From CAJQQY01 sp964352225 (lineage in GTDB: Bacteria; Bacteroidota; Bacteroidia; Chitinophagales; Saprospiraceae), in the NCBI GenBank assembly GCA_964352225.1, contig CAYGRM010000255.1, positions 1 to 9,833 on the forward strand: 9,833 nucleotides of DNA, read 5' to 3'. Shown here piece after piece: positions 1 through 7,120 of the stretch (position 1 is its first letter; every line of letters begins with the position of its first letter). The notes beneath the pieces were generated by a model. That model was not told the origin of the DNA, did not search any database, and saw nothing but the letters and a program-made list of their open reading frames with translations. The translations under genes were made by a program, and so were the position numbers.

Positions 1-1582
1 GTATTCCGATGCGGGCTTCAAAGAAGCGTTTTTTATTTATTCCCCGATCCAGGGAAATAGCTTTCATAAAAGCATGCATTTCCATTCCGGCTTTAACAAC
101 CTGTGCCGCCCCTTCAGGTGTGGATCCCGACAAGCCCCCGACACACATATAAGCATCTCCAATTGTTTTGATTTTTTCTAAACCATATTTTTCTATGATC
201 TGATCAAATTTAGAGAAATAGAAATCGATCTGTTTGACCAATTCTTCTGGCGGTAAATTTTCAGAATATTTTGTAAAATCCTTAAAGTCAGTAAACAACA
301 CCGTAACGGATTCAAATCTTTTGGCTTTCACTTTACCTGTTTCTTTTAATTCTTCCGCCGTTTCTGCCGGCAAAATATTAAGCAACAGTTTATCCGATCT
401 CTTTTTGGCTTTTTTAATGGATAGATAAAACTTGTAAAGGGTGAGTAATAAAATGGTAATTAATCCCAAAATGATTAAAATACTTATGCTAATAATCTTT
501 TGATTTCTTTTTACTTGATTGAGTAAATCAACTTCCCTTTGTTTTTGCGAAACCTCAAAATCGGTTCGCAAGTCAGCCATCGTTTGTATCTCGTTCAAGT
601 TGTTTATACTATCCCGAGAAGCAATATATTCTTTATAGTGAAATAAAGATTTATCCGCCTCACCAGCTTTTTCAAACAACTCAAAAAGTTTTAAATGTGC
701 ATCACCAATCTGTTTTTTTAATCCATTAGATATTGCAATGTCAAGGCTTTTTTTCGCATAGCTTACGGCCTTTTCATTATTACCTTTGTTTTGATAAATG
801 TCTGAAATGTAAGTGAGATAAATGGCAATAGGGTAGAAGTCTTCCAACTCTTCCATGATCCGAATGGCCTCATTCATATTTTTCTCTGCAGGAATATCAT
901 TGCCCATTTCGGCTTCTATCATTCCGATATTTCCAAGTGCATATGCTTCTCCAAGAAAGTATTTAAGTTGTTGAAAAATTTTTCCCGCTTCTTCTGTAAA
1001 TTGCCTAGCAGTATCTAACTGACCGATATTGAAATATTCATCTCCTGCATTTAAAAGAGAAGAAGCTATCTTCATGGAGTCATTTTTGAGCCAATTATTT
1101 TCAATTGCTTTTTTATAATAATTAACCGAATTATTACTATTTCCGATGATAGAATAAACATCAGCGATCGCCATATAAACATCTCCTAAATTGATATCTT
1201 CCTGCATCGCATATTTTGCTCCTTCAAAATAACTTTCCAAAGCTTCGCTAAGATCACCTTTCAATCGAAGCGCATTTCCTTTTAAATAATATCCTTTATA
1301 CAAATAAGCAATGGAGTCCTGACGTTGGGCGAGGTTTAACAATTCATTGGCAAATGTCAATTTCTTTTCAACATCTGTATGATTAAAAGACAGTTCGGAT
1401 AATATCCACAGTTTTTTATTTTGCTCATATTCCCTAGAGTTATACACTAGTTCAAGGCTATCTGCAAATTTTTGATTTTGTGCAAATGTGGAATAAGGCA
1501 ATATCAAAAGAAAACTTATGACTAAATAAATCTTCTTTTGATAAAAACACCTTTTTACTTTTTTTGATATTATACTCTTCAA
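1..1582 (-). CDS. TPR-containing membrane class III adenylate cyclase (3' end outside window)
   Basis: Probably makes cAMP from ATP in the cytoplasm, controlled by an N-terminal TPR sensor. Translated by hand: signal-like hydrophobic N-terminus (to about residue 36, ending near TFAQN), helical TPR-type repeats about 60-320, a coiled-coil stretch about 325-358, one TM about 363-382, then a class III cyclase catalytic domain from about 400. The domain opens with LLLNILPAETAEELK; metal-binding Asp are D432 (in LFTDF) and D476 (in TIGDAYM). K472, four residues before D476, is the Lys typical of adenylyl cyclases, where guanylyl cyclases have Glu; the second specificity position lies beyond the window. 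527 codons are visible. The frame opens with TTG at 1582, immediately after an in-frame TAA, and no ATG precedes the hydrophobic segment, so TTG is the best start. It lies 5 bp after the upstream gene and is probably cotranscribed with it. Confidence 0.9.
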   Translation of the reverse strand, partial: MKSIISKKVKRCFYQKKIYLVISFLLILPYSTFAQNQKFADSLELVYNSREYEQNKKLWILSELSFNHTDVEKKLTFANELLNLAQRQDSIAYLYKGYYLKGNALRLKGDLSEALESYFEGAKYAMQEDINLGDVYMAIADVYSIIGNSNNSVNYYKKAIENNWLKNDSMKIASSLLNAGDEYFNIGQLDTARQFTEEAGKIFQQLKYFLGEAYALGNIGMIEAEMGNDIPAEKNMNEAIRIMEELEDFYPIAIYLTYISDIYQNKGNNEKAVSYAKKSLDIAISNGLKKQIGDAHLKLFELFEKAGEADKSLFHYKEYIASRDSINNLNEIQTMADLRTDFEVSQKQREVDLLNQVKRNQKIISISILIILGLITILLLTLYKFYLSIKKAKKRSDKLLLNILPAETAEELKETGKVKAKRFESVTVLFTDFKDFTKYSENLPPEELVKQIDFYFSKFDQIIEKYGLEKIKTIGDAYMCVGGLSGSTPEGAAQVVKAGMEMHAFMKAISLDRGINKKRFFEARIGI

Positions 1583-1587
1583 TTAAT

Positions 1588-1980
1588 TTAAATGGTAGGT
1601 TTGACTTGAATTTTTGGATCTTCTATAAATGGAGTGCTTATTGATTGTCCTTCGACGGTATAAGAAATATTGTAAGCTTCTATAGAGTCAAGTCTAGCAT
1701 TTTTTGATACACGAGCTATCCATGTTCCATCTGATTCTTTTTTGGGGCCTATGTCAAATATGTCAAATTTATTTTGAGGTGATTTACTGGTTATTGCCAC
1801 GATTTCAGATATATCTCCGTTGGAAATCCATTTTATTATATCTCCTGGAATTACCTGTGTAATGAGATTAGCATTTTCGATGGCAGTAGTTCCTTTATTG
1901 CCTTGCCAATCTGATATTTGTAGTGGAGCTTGACGAGCGGTAGTCGCCGAAATAGTAATTTTTCTTTCAGGCATAATCAT
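1588..1980 (-). CDS. Small hypothetical protein upstream of the cyclase
   Basis: 130 aa with no signal peptide or TM segment, so probably cytoplasmic. I do not recognise the family with confidence. The composition suggests an all-beta fold: alternating hydrophobic strands, a GDIIKWIS segment near residues 46-53, DGTWIARV near 83-90, and a closing IEDPKIQVKPTI. That layout (GD-x-I-x-W, then a late DPxI-x-V) faintly recalls AidA/PixA-like or cupredoxin-like beta sandwiches, but this is only an impression. A second ATG at codon 3 could be the true start. The stop is 5 bp before the TTG start of the cyclase gene, so the two are probably one operon and may share a function. No good Bacteroidota promoter box was found directly upstream. 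Confidence 0.75.
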   Translation of the reverse strand: MIMPERKITISATTARQAPLQISDWQGNKGTTAIENANLITQVIPGDIIKWISNGDISEIVAITSKSPQNKFDIFDIGPKKESDGTWIARVSKNARLDSIEAYNISYTVEGQSISTPFIEDPKIQVKPTI

Positions 1981-2157
1981 TGATTTTTTAGGTTAATCAA
2001 AAAAATAAGTGATACCCATTTTTTCGAAAGTATGAATGTTTATCATAGGTTAAGGTAATGAGAAAAATTGTATTTACTAGTGTATGCTTAAATAAAAAAT
2101 ACTTAGTCTGGTTGTAATCTCACCTAAGAATAGTGAAGTCTGCATGTAGTATCTTGC

Positions 2158-2200
2158 TTTTTTTTTATAAAAAAGGGAGTCCCTTTTTTATAAAAAAAAA
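2158..2200. repeat. Perfect 20-bp inverted repeat (hairpin)
   Basis: Positions 2158-2177 pair perfectly with 2181-2200 around the 3-nt loop AGT. The stem has a GGG/CCC tip, A6/T6, an internal TAT step and terminal T9/A9 runs. It could act as a terminator in either direction, yet it sits between divergently transcribed genes and about 17 bp before a promoter-like box, where a terminator is not expected. Confidence 0.85.
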
Positions 2201-2217
2201 CAAATCTAATAGAATTT

Positions 2218-2225
2218 TAACTTTG
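2218..2225 (+). promoter_or_regulatory. Bacteroidota -7 promoter box for the esterase remnant
   Basis: TAACTTTG matches the Bacteroidota -7 consensus TAnnTTTG exactly and ends 17 bp before the ATG at 2243. No TTG is found at the usual -33 distance because that stretch is the A-run of the palindrome, so the promoter may be weak or degraded. Confidence 0.45.
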
Positions 2226-2242
2226 ACAAAAATCTTGTAACA

Positions 2243-2872
2243 ATGAAAAATTTATGGTTCATAATATGGATGTTTTTTATATGTTTCACTACGACAGCGC
2301 AGTTCACTATTATCATAGATGATTGGCCTAATAATACTCCTGGAAACGATCCGATCCATATTGCTGGAGATTTTCAAGGCTGGGATGCAGGAAGTGCTGC
2401 ACATATATTAACCAAAGATACCTTTCTCAATATTCATTATATCACTCTCCAAGCTGGAACAGGAGACATCTCCTTCAAATTTACTCGTGGAACATGGGGT
2501 AAGGTAGAAGCGGATGGAAGTGGTGATTTTATTCCTAATCGATTTTATGCTCCTTCAGTTGGAGATACTATTTATCTACAGATTTTAGGTTGGGAAGATC
2601 TCAATGGTAATGGCGGAGGGGTTAGTACCGCTACTGATAATGTTAGCATCATTACCGATAGTTTTTACATGTCGGAGTTTGATCGTTACCGCAGGGTCTT
2701 GATTTATCTTCCTCCCGACTATGCCTCCTCTGGCATTGATTATCCTGTCTTATATATGCACGATGGGCAAAATGTCTTTGATGCGTCGACTTCTTTTGTA
2801 GGGGAGTGGGAGGTGGATGAGACTCTGAATAGTTTACATGCCGTCCGCCTAGTGCGAGCATTTATTAATTAA
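2243..2872 (+). pseudogene. Truncated secreted esterase (Esterase D-like, with N-terminal carbohydrate-binding-like domain)
   Basis: 209 codons remain. Residues 1-20 are a signal peptide (hydrophobic core, TTTAQ cleavage region). Residues 22-118 look like a CBM20/CBM48-type beta sandwich (IHIAGDFQGWD at 38-48, FKFTRGTWGKVE at 78-89, DFIPNR at 95-100). From 139 on comes the start of an Esterase D-family alpha/beta hydrolase: RRVLIYLPPDY at 150-160, YPVLYMHDGQNVFD at 167-180, then GEWEVDETLNSL. Similarity stops near residue 200 (about nt 2842) and nine unrelated residues precede the TAA. The rest of the hydrolase domain, with its GxSxGG nucleophile elbow and the catalytic Asp and His, is absent from every frame, because only 69 bp lie before the next gene. 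The full-length enzyme would be expected to hydrolyse esters outside the cytoplasm; this remnant should be inactive. A 3' deletion is the likely cause. Confidence 0.85.
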
Positions 2873-2935
2873 AACTTTATGTTGAATAACTTCTAAAAGG
2901 TTTAAAACCTTCAGAAGTTATTCAGCATAAAGTTT
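2872..2935. terminator. Long imperfect hairpin between convergent genes
   Basis: Left arm 2872-2903 and right arm 2905-2935 are inverted copies with two substitutions and a one-base bulge, giving a stem of about 30 bp with an A/T-rich base (AAACTTTATG/CATAAAGTTT). It lies between the stop of the plus-strand esterase remnant and the stop of the minus-strand gene at 2942, so it fits a bidirectional terminator. The length is also compatible with a mobile palindromic element. Confidence 0.75.
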
Positions 2936-2941
2936 AATGTT

Positions 2942-3640
2942 TTAGGATATTACTTCTTCTGTTTCTTTTATTTTAAATATTGTTTCGTATTCTTGGGTAT
3001 TTGGCAAATCATGTAACCAATATTCAGAAGAGAAGAGAGTAATATTGAATGAAGTTTCAGACAGTTTTTTGATCTCACTTTTCCAAACAATTCCATCTGC
3101 ATCATCGAATTTTTTTAAGCCTTGGATATCTTCTTCATACAATCGCCCAATTACAGAATGACTGCCCATCGCTGGCAATAATGCTTTGAGGAGGATTTCA
3201 TTTTTCCATTTTTCATTTTCCAAAAACGAAGAGAATTCTAGTTCTAAATCAAAGTTGATTGCTACTACTTTACAGTTTGGAAAACGACCGTTAAATGATT
3301 TGAACAGTAATTGATTGACGTTAAATAATTCATGATGTAAAAAAATGTTAGGGTATTCCTCGGATGCTTTATCCTCTTGCATTTCATGAGACAACTGTTC
3401 AATTTGTCCTTTCGTCAATTTTTCACTTAATCTATAATTTAATACTACTTCTGCGCTTTCTTCAGGATCTTGATCTGATAAAGCCATATAAGTCATCTCC
3501 TGAATTTCGTCATCAGCAACTTCATCGGAGAAACCTAATTCGTCTAAAATATTTTTATAATCTTCCTTACTCCAGGTACTTGGAATTTCATTCAAAGTTT
3601 GTTTAGAGATGATTTTTATTTTGCAATTAATTTTTTTCAT
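2942..3640 (-). CDS. Hypothetical acidic protein, last gene of the cotransporter operon
   Basis: 232 aa, no signal peptide and no TM segment; probably cytoplasmic. I do not recognise the family. The first half (about 15-105) is strongly acidic and probably helical, with a D/E-rich patch at about 40-60 (DEVADDEIQEM). The second half (about 105-225) has more beta character and conserved-looking aromatic and small residues (NQLLFKSFNGRFPNCKVVAI; YWLHDLPNTQEYE). The start is the ATG inside the downstream copy of a tandem repeat; a short ORF in the upstream copy overlaps it by ATGA. The stop of the membrane protein gene transcribed before it is 51 bp away on the same strand, so cotranscription is likely. 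A strong hairpin follows its stop. Function unknown. Confidence 0.75.
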   Translation of the reverse strand: MKKINCKIKIISKQTLNEIPSTWSKEDYKNILDELGFSDEVADDEIQEMTYMALSDQDPEESAEVVLNYRLSEKLTKGQIEQLSHEMQEDKASEEYPNIFLHHELFNVNQLLFKSFNGRFPNCKVVAINFDLELEFSSFLENEKWKNEILLKALLPAMGSHSVIGRLYEEDIQGLKKFDDADGIVWKSEIKKLSETSFNITLFSSEYWLHDLPNTQEYETIFKIKETEEVIS

Positions 3641-3673
3641 ATTGTTATTGTTATTTTTTTCATATTGTTATTG
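3630..3673. repeat. Tandem 21-bp direct repeat at a gene start
   Basis: Positions 3630-3650 and 3653-3673 are identical (A, seven T, then CATATTGTTATTG), with a period of 23 bp. Each unit carries a start codon on the minus strand, so the leader and ATG of the 232-aa gene are duplicated. Confidence 0.9.
3637..3663 (-). CDS. Eight-codon upstream ORF overlapping the next start (possible leader)
   Basis: On the minus strand the distal copy of the tandem repeat provides an ATG at 3663 that reads MKKITITI and ends at TGA 3639-3637. That TGA overlaps the ATG of the 232-aa gene in the form ATGA. The arrangement is that of translational coupling. It may simply result from a recent duplication of the gene start; there is no evidence that the peptide has a function. 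Confidence 0.3.
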   Translation of the reverse strand: MKKITITI

Positions 3674-3691
3674 AGTGAAAAATTCATTTAT

Positions 3692-4564
3692 CTATCGTCC
3701 CGTCACCAAGACTGCTACTCCAATTTTTCCATAAGTATGAAAAAGTGGAACCGCTGCCACCGTCTTATCTACCTCCTGATACCAGGATAGATTATTAGAT
3801 TTTATATCGACTTTAGGCATAATATTTTGGATGGCTGCGTTAATTTGCTTTTGATTGGTAGTATAAATAATCTTACCTTTTCTATCCACAATGAGAATAC
3901 CTACCACATTATCTGACTCCATCAATATCTGAATAATGTCTTGGACATCATCCGTATTTTTTCCAACCAGGATTTGCTTACCTATGATCGAAAGTAATTT
4001 TAAAATCGATTTAGAGGAAACAATAGGGATTTGTGAATATTCGGCAAATGCTTTTTCAAAATTAGCATCCACATTTTCAGGCATCAATAATTCTTCGAAT
4101 AAACCAGTCGAATTAGTCTTGAATTTTGAATCTTCATTTGTTCCAACTTCTACTTTAGCAGCAGCTTTAGCTGTTGCACTATCAATTTTTCCATACGAAG
4201 TGTTTACTTTGAAAAGGTCAACGGTGGAAGTTTCGACTGGTTGTGGAGTTTCGTATTGAGGTGTATTTTCAACAACCGTATCTTGAGAAAAAGCGATCTC
4301 TGTTGAATCCTCCAAAGCCACTTGAGTCGAATCTCCTAAAACATTATTTTCTAAAATCGAATCTTGAGGACTGGTATCTAGCAAAGTATCATTAGAAATA
4401 GGAGGATACTCGGTAAATATTTTATTGGTAGATAAAATTCCTAATTGTTGAAAACCAAAATATCCACCAACTCCAAATATTATGATCAAAGCAAGCCAAG
4501 TCCACCAAGATGTTTTCTTTTTTTCAGCAGAAGTTTCTGGATTTATGTCGTTATTTTCTTTCAT
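3692..4564 (-). CDS. Single-pass membrane protein with probable periplasmic sensor-like domain
   Basis: 290 aa from the ATG at 4564 (MKENNDINPE). An in-frame ATG at 4627 would add 21 residues, but the A-rich leader directly before 4564 and the clean cytoplasmic tail favour the shorter form. Layout: hydrophilic N-terminus with KKK at 15-17, one TM at about 20-43, a Ser/Thr/Asp/Glu-rich linker at about 45-115, a helical part about 130-190, and an alpha/beta domain about 195-290. That domain shows VVGILIVDRKGKIIYTT near 220-236 and VDKTVAAVPLFHTYGKIGVAVLV near 265-287, a pattern resembling Cache/PAS-type ligand-binding or roadblock-like folds. Positive charges before the TM predict the C-terminus faces the periplasm. 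It lies 85 bp behind the SLC12-type transporter gene on the same strand and may regulate or sense for it; this is inference. No kinase or methyl-accepting domain follows. Confidence 0.75.
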   Translation of the reverse strand: MKENNDINPETSAEKKKTSWWTWLALIIIFGVGGYFGFQQLGILSTNKIFTEYPPISNDTLLDTSPQDSILENNVLGDSTQVALEDSTEIAFSQDTVVENTPQYETPQPVETSTVDLFKVNTSYGKIDSATAKAAAKVEVGTNEDSKFKTNSTGLFEELLMPENVDANFEKAFAEYSQIPIVSSKSILKLLSIIGKQILVGKNTDDVQDIIQILMESDNVVGILIVDRKGKIIYTTNQKQINAAIQNIMPKVDIKSNNLSWYQEVDKTVAAVPLFHTYGKIGVAVLVTGR

Positions 4565-4649
4565 TTTTAAGTTATTACTTTTTGAAAAAACAGTTTTGAA
4601 TAAGTATATAACAAAACATTTACGCAATTTTTATTTTTGCAAAAATCCG

Positions 4650-6830
4650 CTATGCTAAAATATTTTCATTACCAGAATCCTGAATAAACAAACAAGAAGT
4701 ATCGGTTTGGTTGATCATGTTAGCATAATAATCCAAGTCTATTTTGTCCTCGGTAGCAAAAATATTTATATCTGCATACGGTCCGTCTGTGATAAGTTCA
4801 TCTATCTCGCCAACCATCACAACTGTATCAGTAATTGGCAATCTAGCAAGTTCTACAATATCTTTCAAAAATCGTTTTGCCAATTTTTTTTCTTCTTTTT
4901 TATTTACGATCGAAATCAAACGAATATCAGCTTTCCAGTTTTGCATTAGTTTGAAGGCAATCAAAATTGGTAGATCAATGCTTCCTGTTCCTTTGTCGAT
5001 ATTCCATTGGCCTGCTCGATCATCTATCCAAATATTTATTTTTTGTCCTTGACCTAGTAATGCTCGTGGATGAGGAACAAATAAAATTACTCCTAATTCA
5101 AGTCGTTTGGCTTCTGCCATAATTGATGGAAACCCATCAATGGATTCCTTGCTTTCCAGCATGGAAAGAAATATGATATTAGGTTTAAAGAAGGCACTAC
5201 TCAATGCTTGGTTCCCAAAGTTTACTCCTTCGGCAAATGAACTCGTCTTCATAATGGAGGTAGAACTAAACACTCCTCTGTTTTTAAATCCTGTAGCAAT
5301 TTGATCTAGCTTTTTCTGTAAGTTTTTATCTTCTCCATTTTGGCTGATACCCATAAGTGTTGCTGAACCTTTGGAGTAGGCTATATCTTTGATCAATGCA
5401 AACGAACCTTGTACCGAAGAGGCATCAGAACATGGAACAAGTAAGTTGGGCTTCCATGACCGTTCTTGTTTGTGTGAAATTCCAGCTGTGTGTTTGGCTG
5501 CCCATTCCGAAAATGAAGAAAACATTCCAGATCGAACATCCTCAAATGGAGTCTCCAAATCACTCCGACTCAAAATACTATAGACGATAAACATCAATGT
5601 CCAAGAGGCCAAACTAATGGTTGGATTGATAATAAACATCGCCAAAACACTACTAATTAATCCAATCCAAGGAACTACCCATTTTACTGTAAAGATCGGT
5701 CTAAAACTTATGAGACCTAAATTTTGCTCAATGATGACCACTACATTTAGCATAGCATATGTAATCAAAAAGAACATGGTCACCAATGGAGCAATTGCAT
5801 TCAAGTCTCTTAAAAGCATGGTTATGAAAATCAAAAGGCCGGTAACAATCATTGCATTTCGAGGTTGTCCTAGATCGTCTTGAAAAGCTAACCATTCACC
5901 TTTGGGTAACACTTGATGTTGTCCCATCGCAAATAAAATTCTCGAAGAACCAATAATAGAAGCTAAAGCAGAGGAGAAGGTTGCTCCCAAAACTCCAGCA
6001 ATCAACATTGGAGGATAAAATGAACGTTCGATAATAATGTTATAATTTGAAATCATTTCATTCTCGGTAGCAGAGCGAGCTATCCAATAAGCAAGAAACA
6101 TATAAATGACAAAACTCACCGCTATTGCCCATAGCGTTCCTTTGGGAATACTGTTTCGTGGATCTTGCAATTCTCCTGACATATTTGCCCCTGCCATGAT
6201 ACCAGTAGCAGCGGGAAAGAATACTGCAAAAACTGTCCAAAAGTCTGAGCCTCCAAAATTATTTTCAGGCGAACCTCTAAATGTTCCCCATCTAGCTGCC
6301 TCTTCTGTTGGAATTTGCATAGAGCCATAATAAGAGGCAAAGACGATAGAAATCAAGGAAAGGCAGATTATCCCCATAATCAGAAATTGAGTCTTGATCG
6401 CTAAATCAGCACTTTTATAAGCAATAGCATATAGGACTGCGAATACTGCTAAATCTACCAAGAAAGCGTTATGGTCAGGAAAGATAGAAAGCCATCCTTC
6501 TCTAAATCCAAAAATATACATCGTGACTGCTAGCCCTTGTGATATGTATCTAGGTATTCCTAGACTTCCACCTACTTCTAGTCCTAATGACTGAGAAATT
6601 ATAGCATAAGCCCCACCTGCACCAATTCTAATATTAGTGGTAATCGAAGACATCGATAAGGCCGTACAAAGTGTTATCACGAAGGAAACGATAATAATTA
6701 ACCAAGCTCCAAGTAGACCAGCATTCCCAACTACCCATCCCAAACGGAGATACATGATAACACCCAAAATGGTTAAAAGAGTTGGGGTAAAAACACCCCC
6801 AAAGGTTCCGAATTTTTTTGGTTCTGCCAT
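4650..6830 (-). CDS. SLC12-type cation-chloride cotransporter
   Basis: 726 aa. Electroneutral cotransport of Cl- with K+ and/or Na+ across the inner membrane is the family role; substrates of bacterial members are poorly established. Residues 1-420 form a 12-TM APC-fold core. TM1 (FTPTLLTILGVIMYLRLGW, 14-32) and the TM6 segment (FFPAATGIMAGANMSGELQDP, 204-224) closely match animal NKCC. As I recall NKCC1, its K+-site Tyr, Pro and Thr correspond to Y105, P206 and T209, and its Na+-site Ala/Ser/Ser in TM8 to A283, S286 and S287 (ATFSSALAS). The TM1 Trp of the Na+ site is L22 here and the neighbouring Asn is T20. Residues 425-726 are a soluble domain opening with W459-KPNLLVP, as in SLC12 C-termini. 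First gene of a probable three-gene operon and divergent from a potassium channel gene. Confidence 0.9.
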   Translation of the reverse strand: MAEPKKFGTFGGVFTPTLLTILGVIMYLRLGWVVGNAGLLGAWLIIIVSFVITLCTALSMSSITTNIRIGAGGAYAIISQSLGLEVGGSLGIPRYISQGLAVTMYIFGFREGWLSIFPDHNAFLVDLAVFAVLYAIAYKSADLAIKTQFLIMGIICLSLISIVFASYYGSMQIPTEEAARWGTFRGSPENNFGGSDFWTVFAVFFPAATGIMAGANMSGELQDPRNSIPKGTLWAIAVSFVIYMFLAYWIARSATENEMISNYNIIIERSFYPPMLIAGVLGATFSSALASIIGSSRILFAMGQHQVLPKGEWLAFQDDLGQPRNAMIVTGLLIFITMLLRDLNAIAPLVTMFFLITYAMLNVVVIIEQNLGLISFRPIFTVKWVVPWIGLISSVLAMFIINPTISLASWTLMFIVYSILSRSDLETPFEDVRSGMFSSFSEWAAKHTAGISHKQERSWKPNLLVPCSDASSVQGSFALIKDIAYSKGSATLMGISQNGEDKNLQKKLDQIATGFKNRGVFSSTSIMKTSSFAEGVNFGNQALSSAFFKPNIIFLSMLESKESIDGFPSIMAEAKRLELGVILFVPHPRALLGQGQKINIWIDDRAGQWNIDKGTGSIDLPILIAFKLMQNWKADIRLISIVNKKEEKKLAKRFLKDIVELARLPITDTVVMVGEIDELITDGPYADINIFATEDKIDLDYYANMINQTDTSCLFIQDSGNENILA

Positions 6831-7120
6831 TTTATTTTATTTAAAAATTACCATTTTTTTTAGAATTAAGTCTATTTTTAAACCATTAAGATAGATGGAT
6901 TTTTAGAAAAAGTGAGGATTGGTAAGATAAAGAGTATAATCCTTTGGTTTGGTCACTTCTTTTGGTTTACAGTTATAATGAGCGTTATATTCGACTGAAA
7001 AAGTAGTCATTGCTTTGCGATTATTTATCAAGAATAAATTGCTTATCCAATGATTAGAATTATTTGAATACTTTTGTACTTTAAATCTTGTTTATCTAAA
7101 ATGGACATAATAATTTTTCC
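6831..7120. promoter_or_regulatory. Divergent intergenic region between cotransporter and potassium channel genes
   Basis: 290 bp, AT-rich, without a credible ORF or RNA gene. It must contain promoters for both directions. Only the rightward one has a recognisable -7 box; no exact TAnnTTTG was found leftward toward 6830. The repeated TTTGGTTT at about 6944 and 6960 is the only other small motif noted. Confidence 0.55.
7069..7076 (+). promoter_or_regulatory. Bacteroidota -7 promoter box for the channel gene
   Basis: TACTTTTG matches TAnnTTTG exactly and ends 44 bp before the ATG at 7121. The nearest upstream TTG (7039-7041) is 27 bp away, longer than the usual 17-23, so the -33 element is weak or absent. 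Confidence 0.5.

Larger units (their letters stand above)
1981..2242. other. Intergenic region between divergent genes
   Basis: 262 bp with no credible ORF on either strand. It should hold the promoter of the minus-strand gene to its left, but I found no perfect TAnnTTTG there; the nearest candidate is a T-rich stretch near 1999-2008. The right end holds a perfect palindrome and the plus-strand -7 box, listed separately. Confidence 0.6.

Noticed and set aside
2652..2861. Minus-strand open frame opposite the esterase remnant
   Set aside because: The plus strand clearly encodes the esterase motifs here; the reverse frame gives a low-complexity protein without a domain.
2842..2935. Insertion sequence remnant at the esterase truncation
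   Set aside because: No transposase fragment or target-site duplication is visible; the inverted arms are too close together to bound an element with a gene.
3630..3673. Possible CRISPR-like repeat
   Set aside because: Only two copies with a 2-bp separation, no spacers and no cas genes; it is a simple tandem duplication.
3936..4259. Plus-strand open frame of 107 codons opposite the membrane protein gene
   Set aside because: It lies wholly antisense to a gene with a clear TM segment and domain structure, and its protein has no recognisable features.
4565..4627. N-terminal extension of the sensor-like membrane protein from an ATG at 4627
   Set aside because: The 21 extra residues are odd and place a Cys/Phe-rich stretch before a clean cytoplasmic tail; the ATG at 4564 has a typical A-rich leader. 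Not excluded, but less likely.
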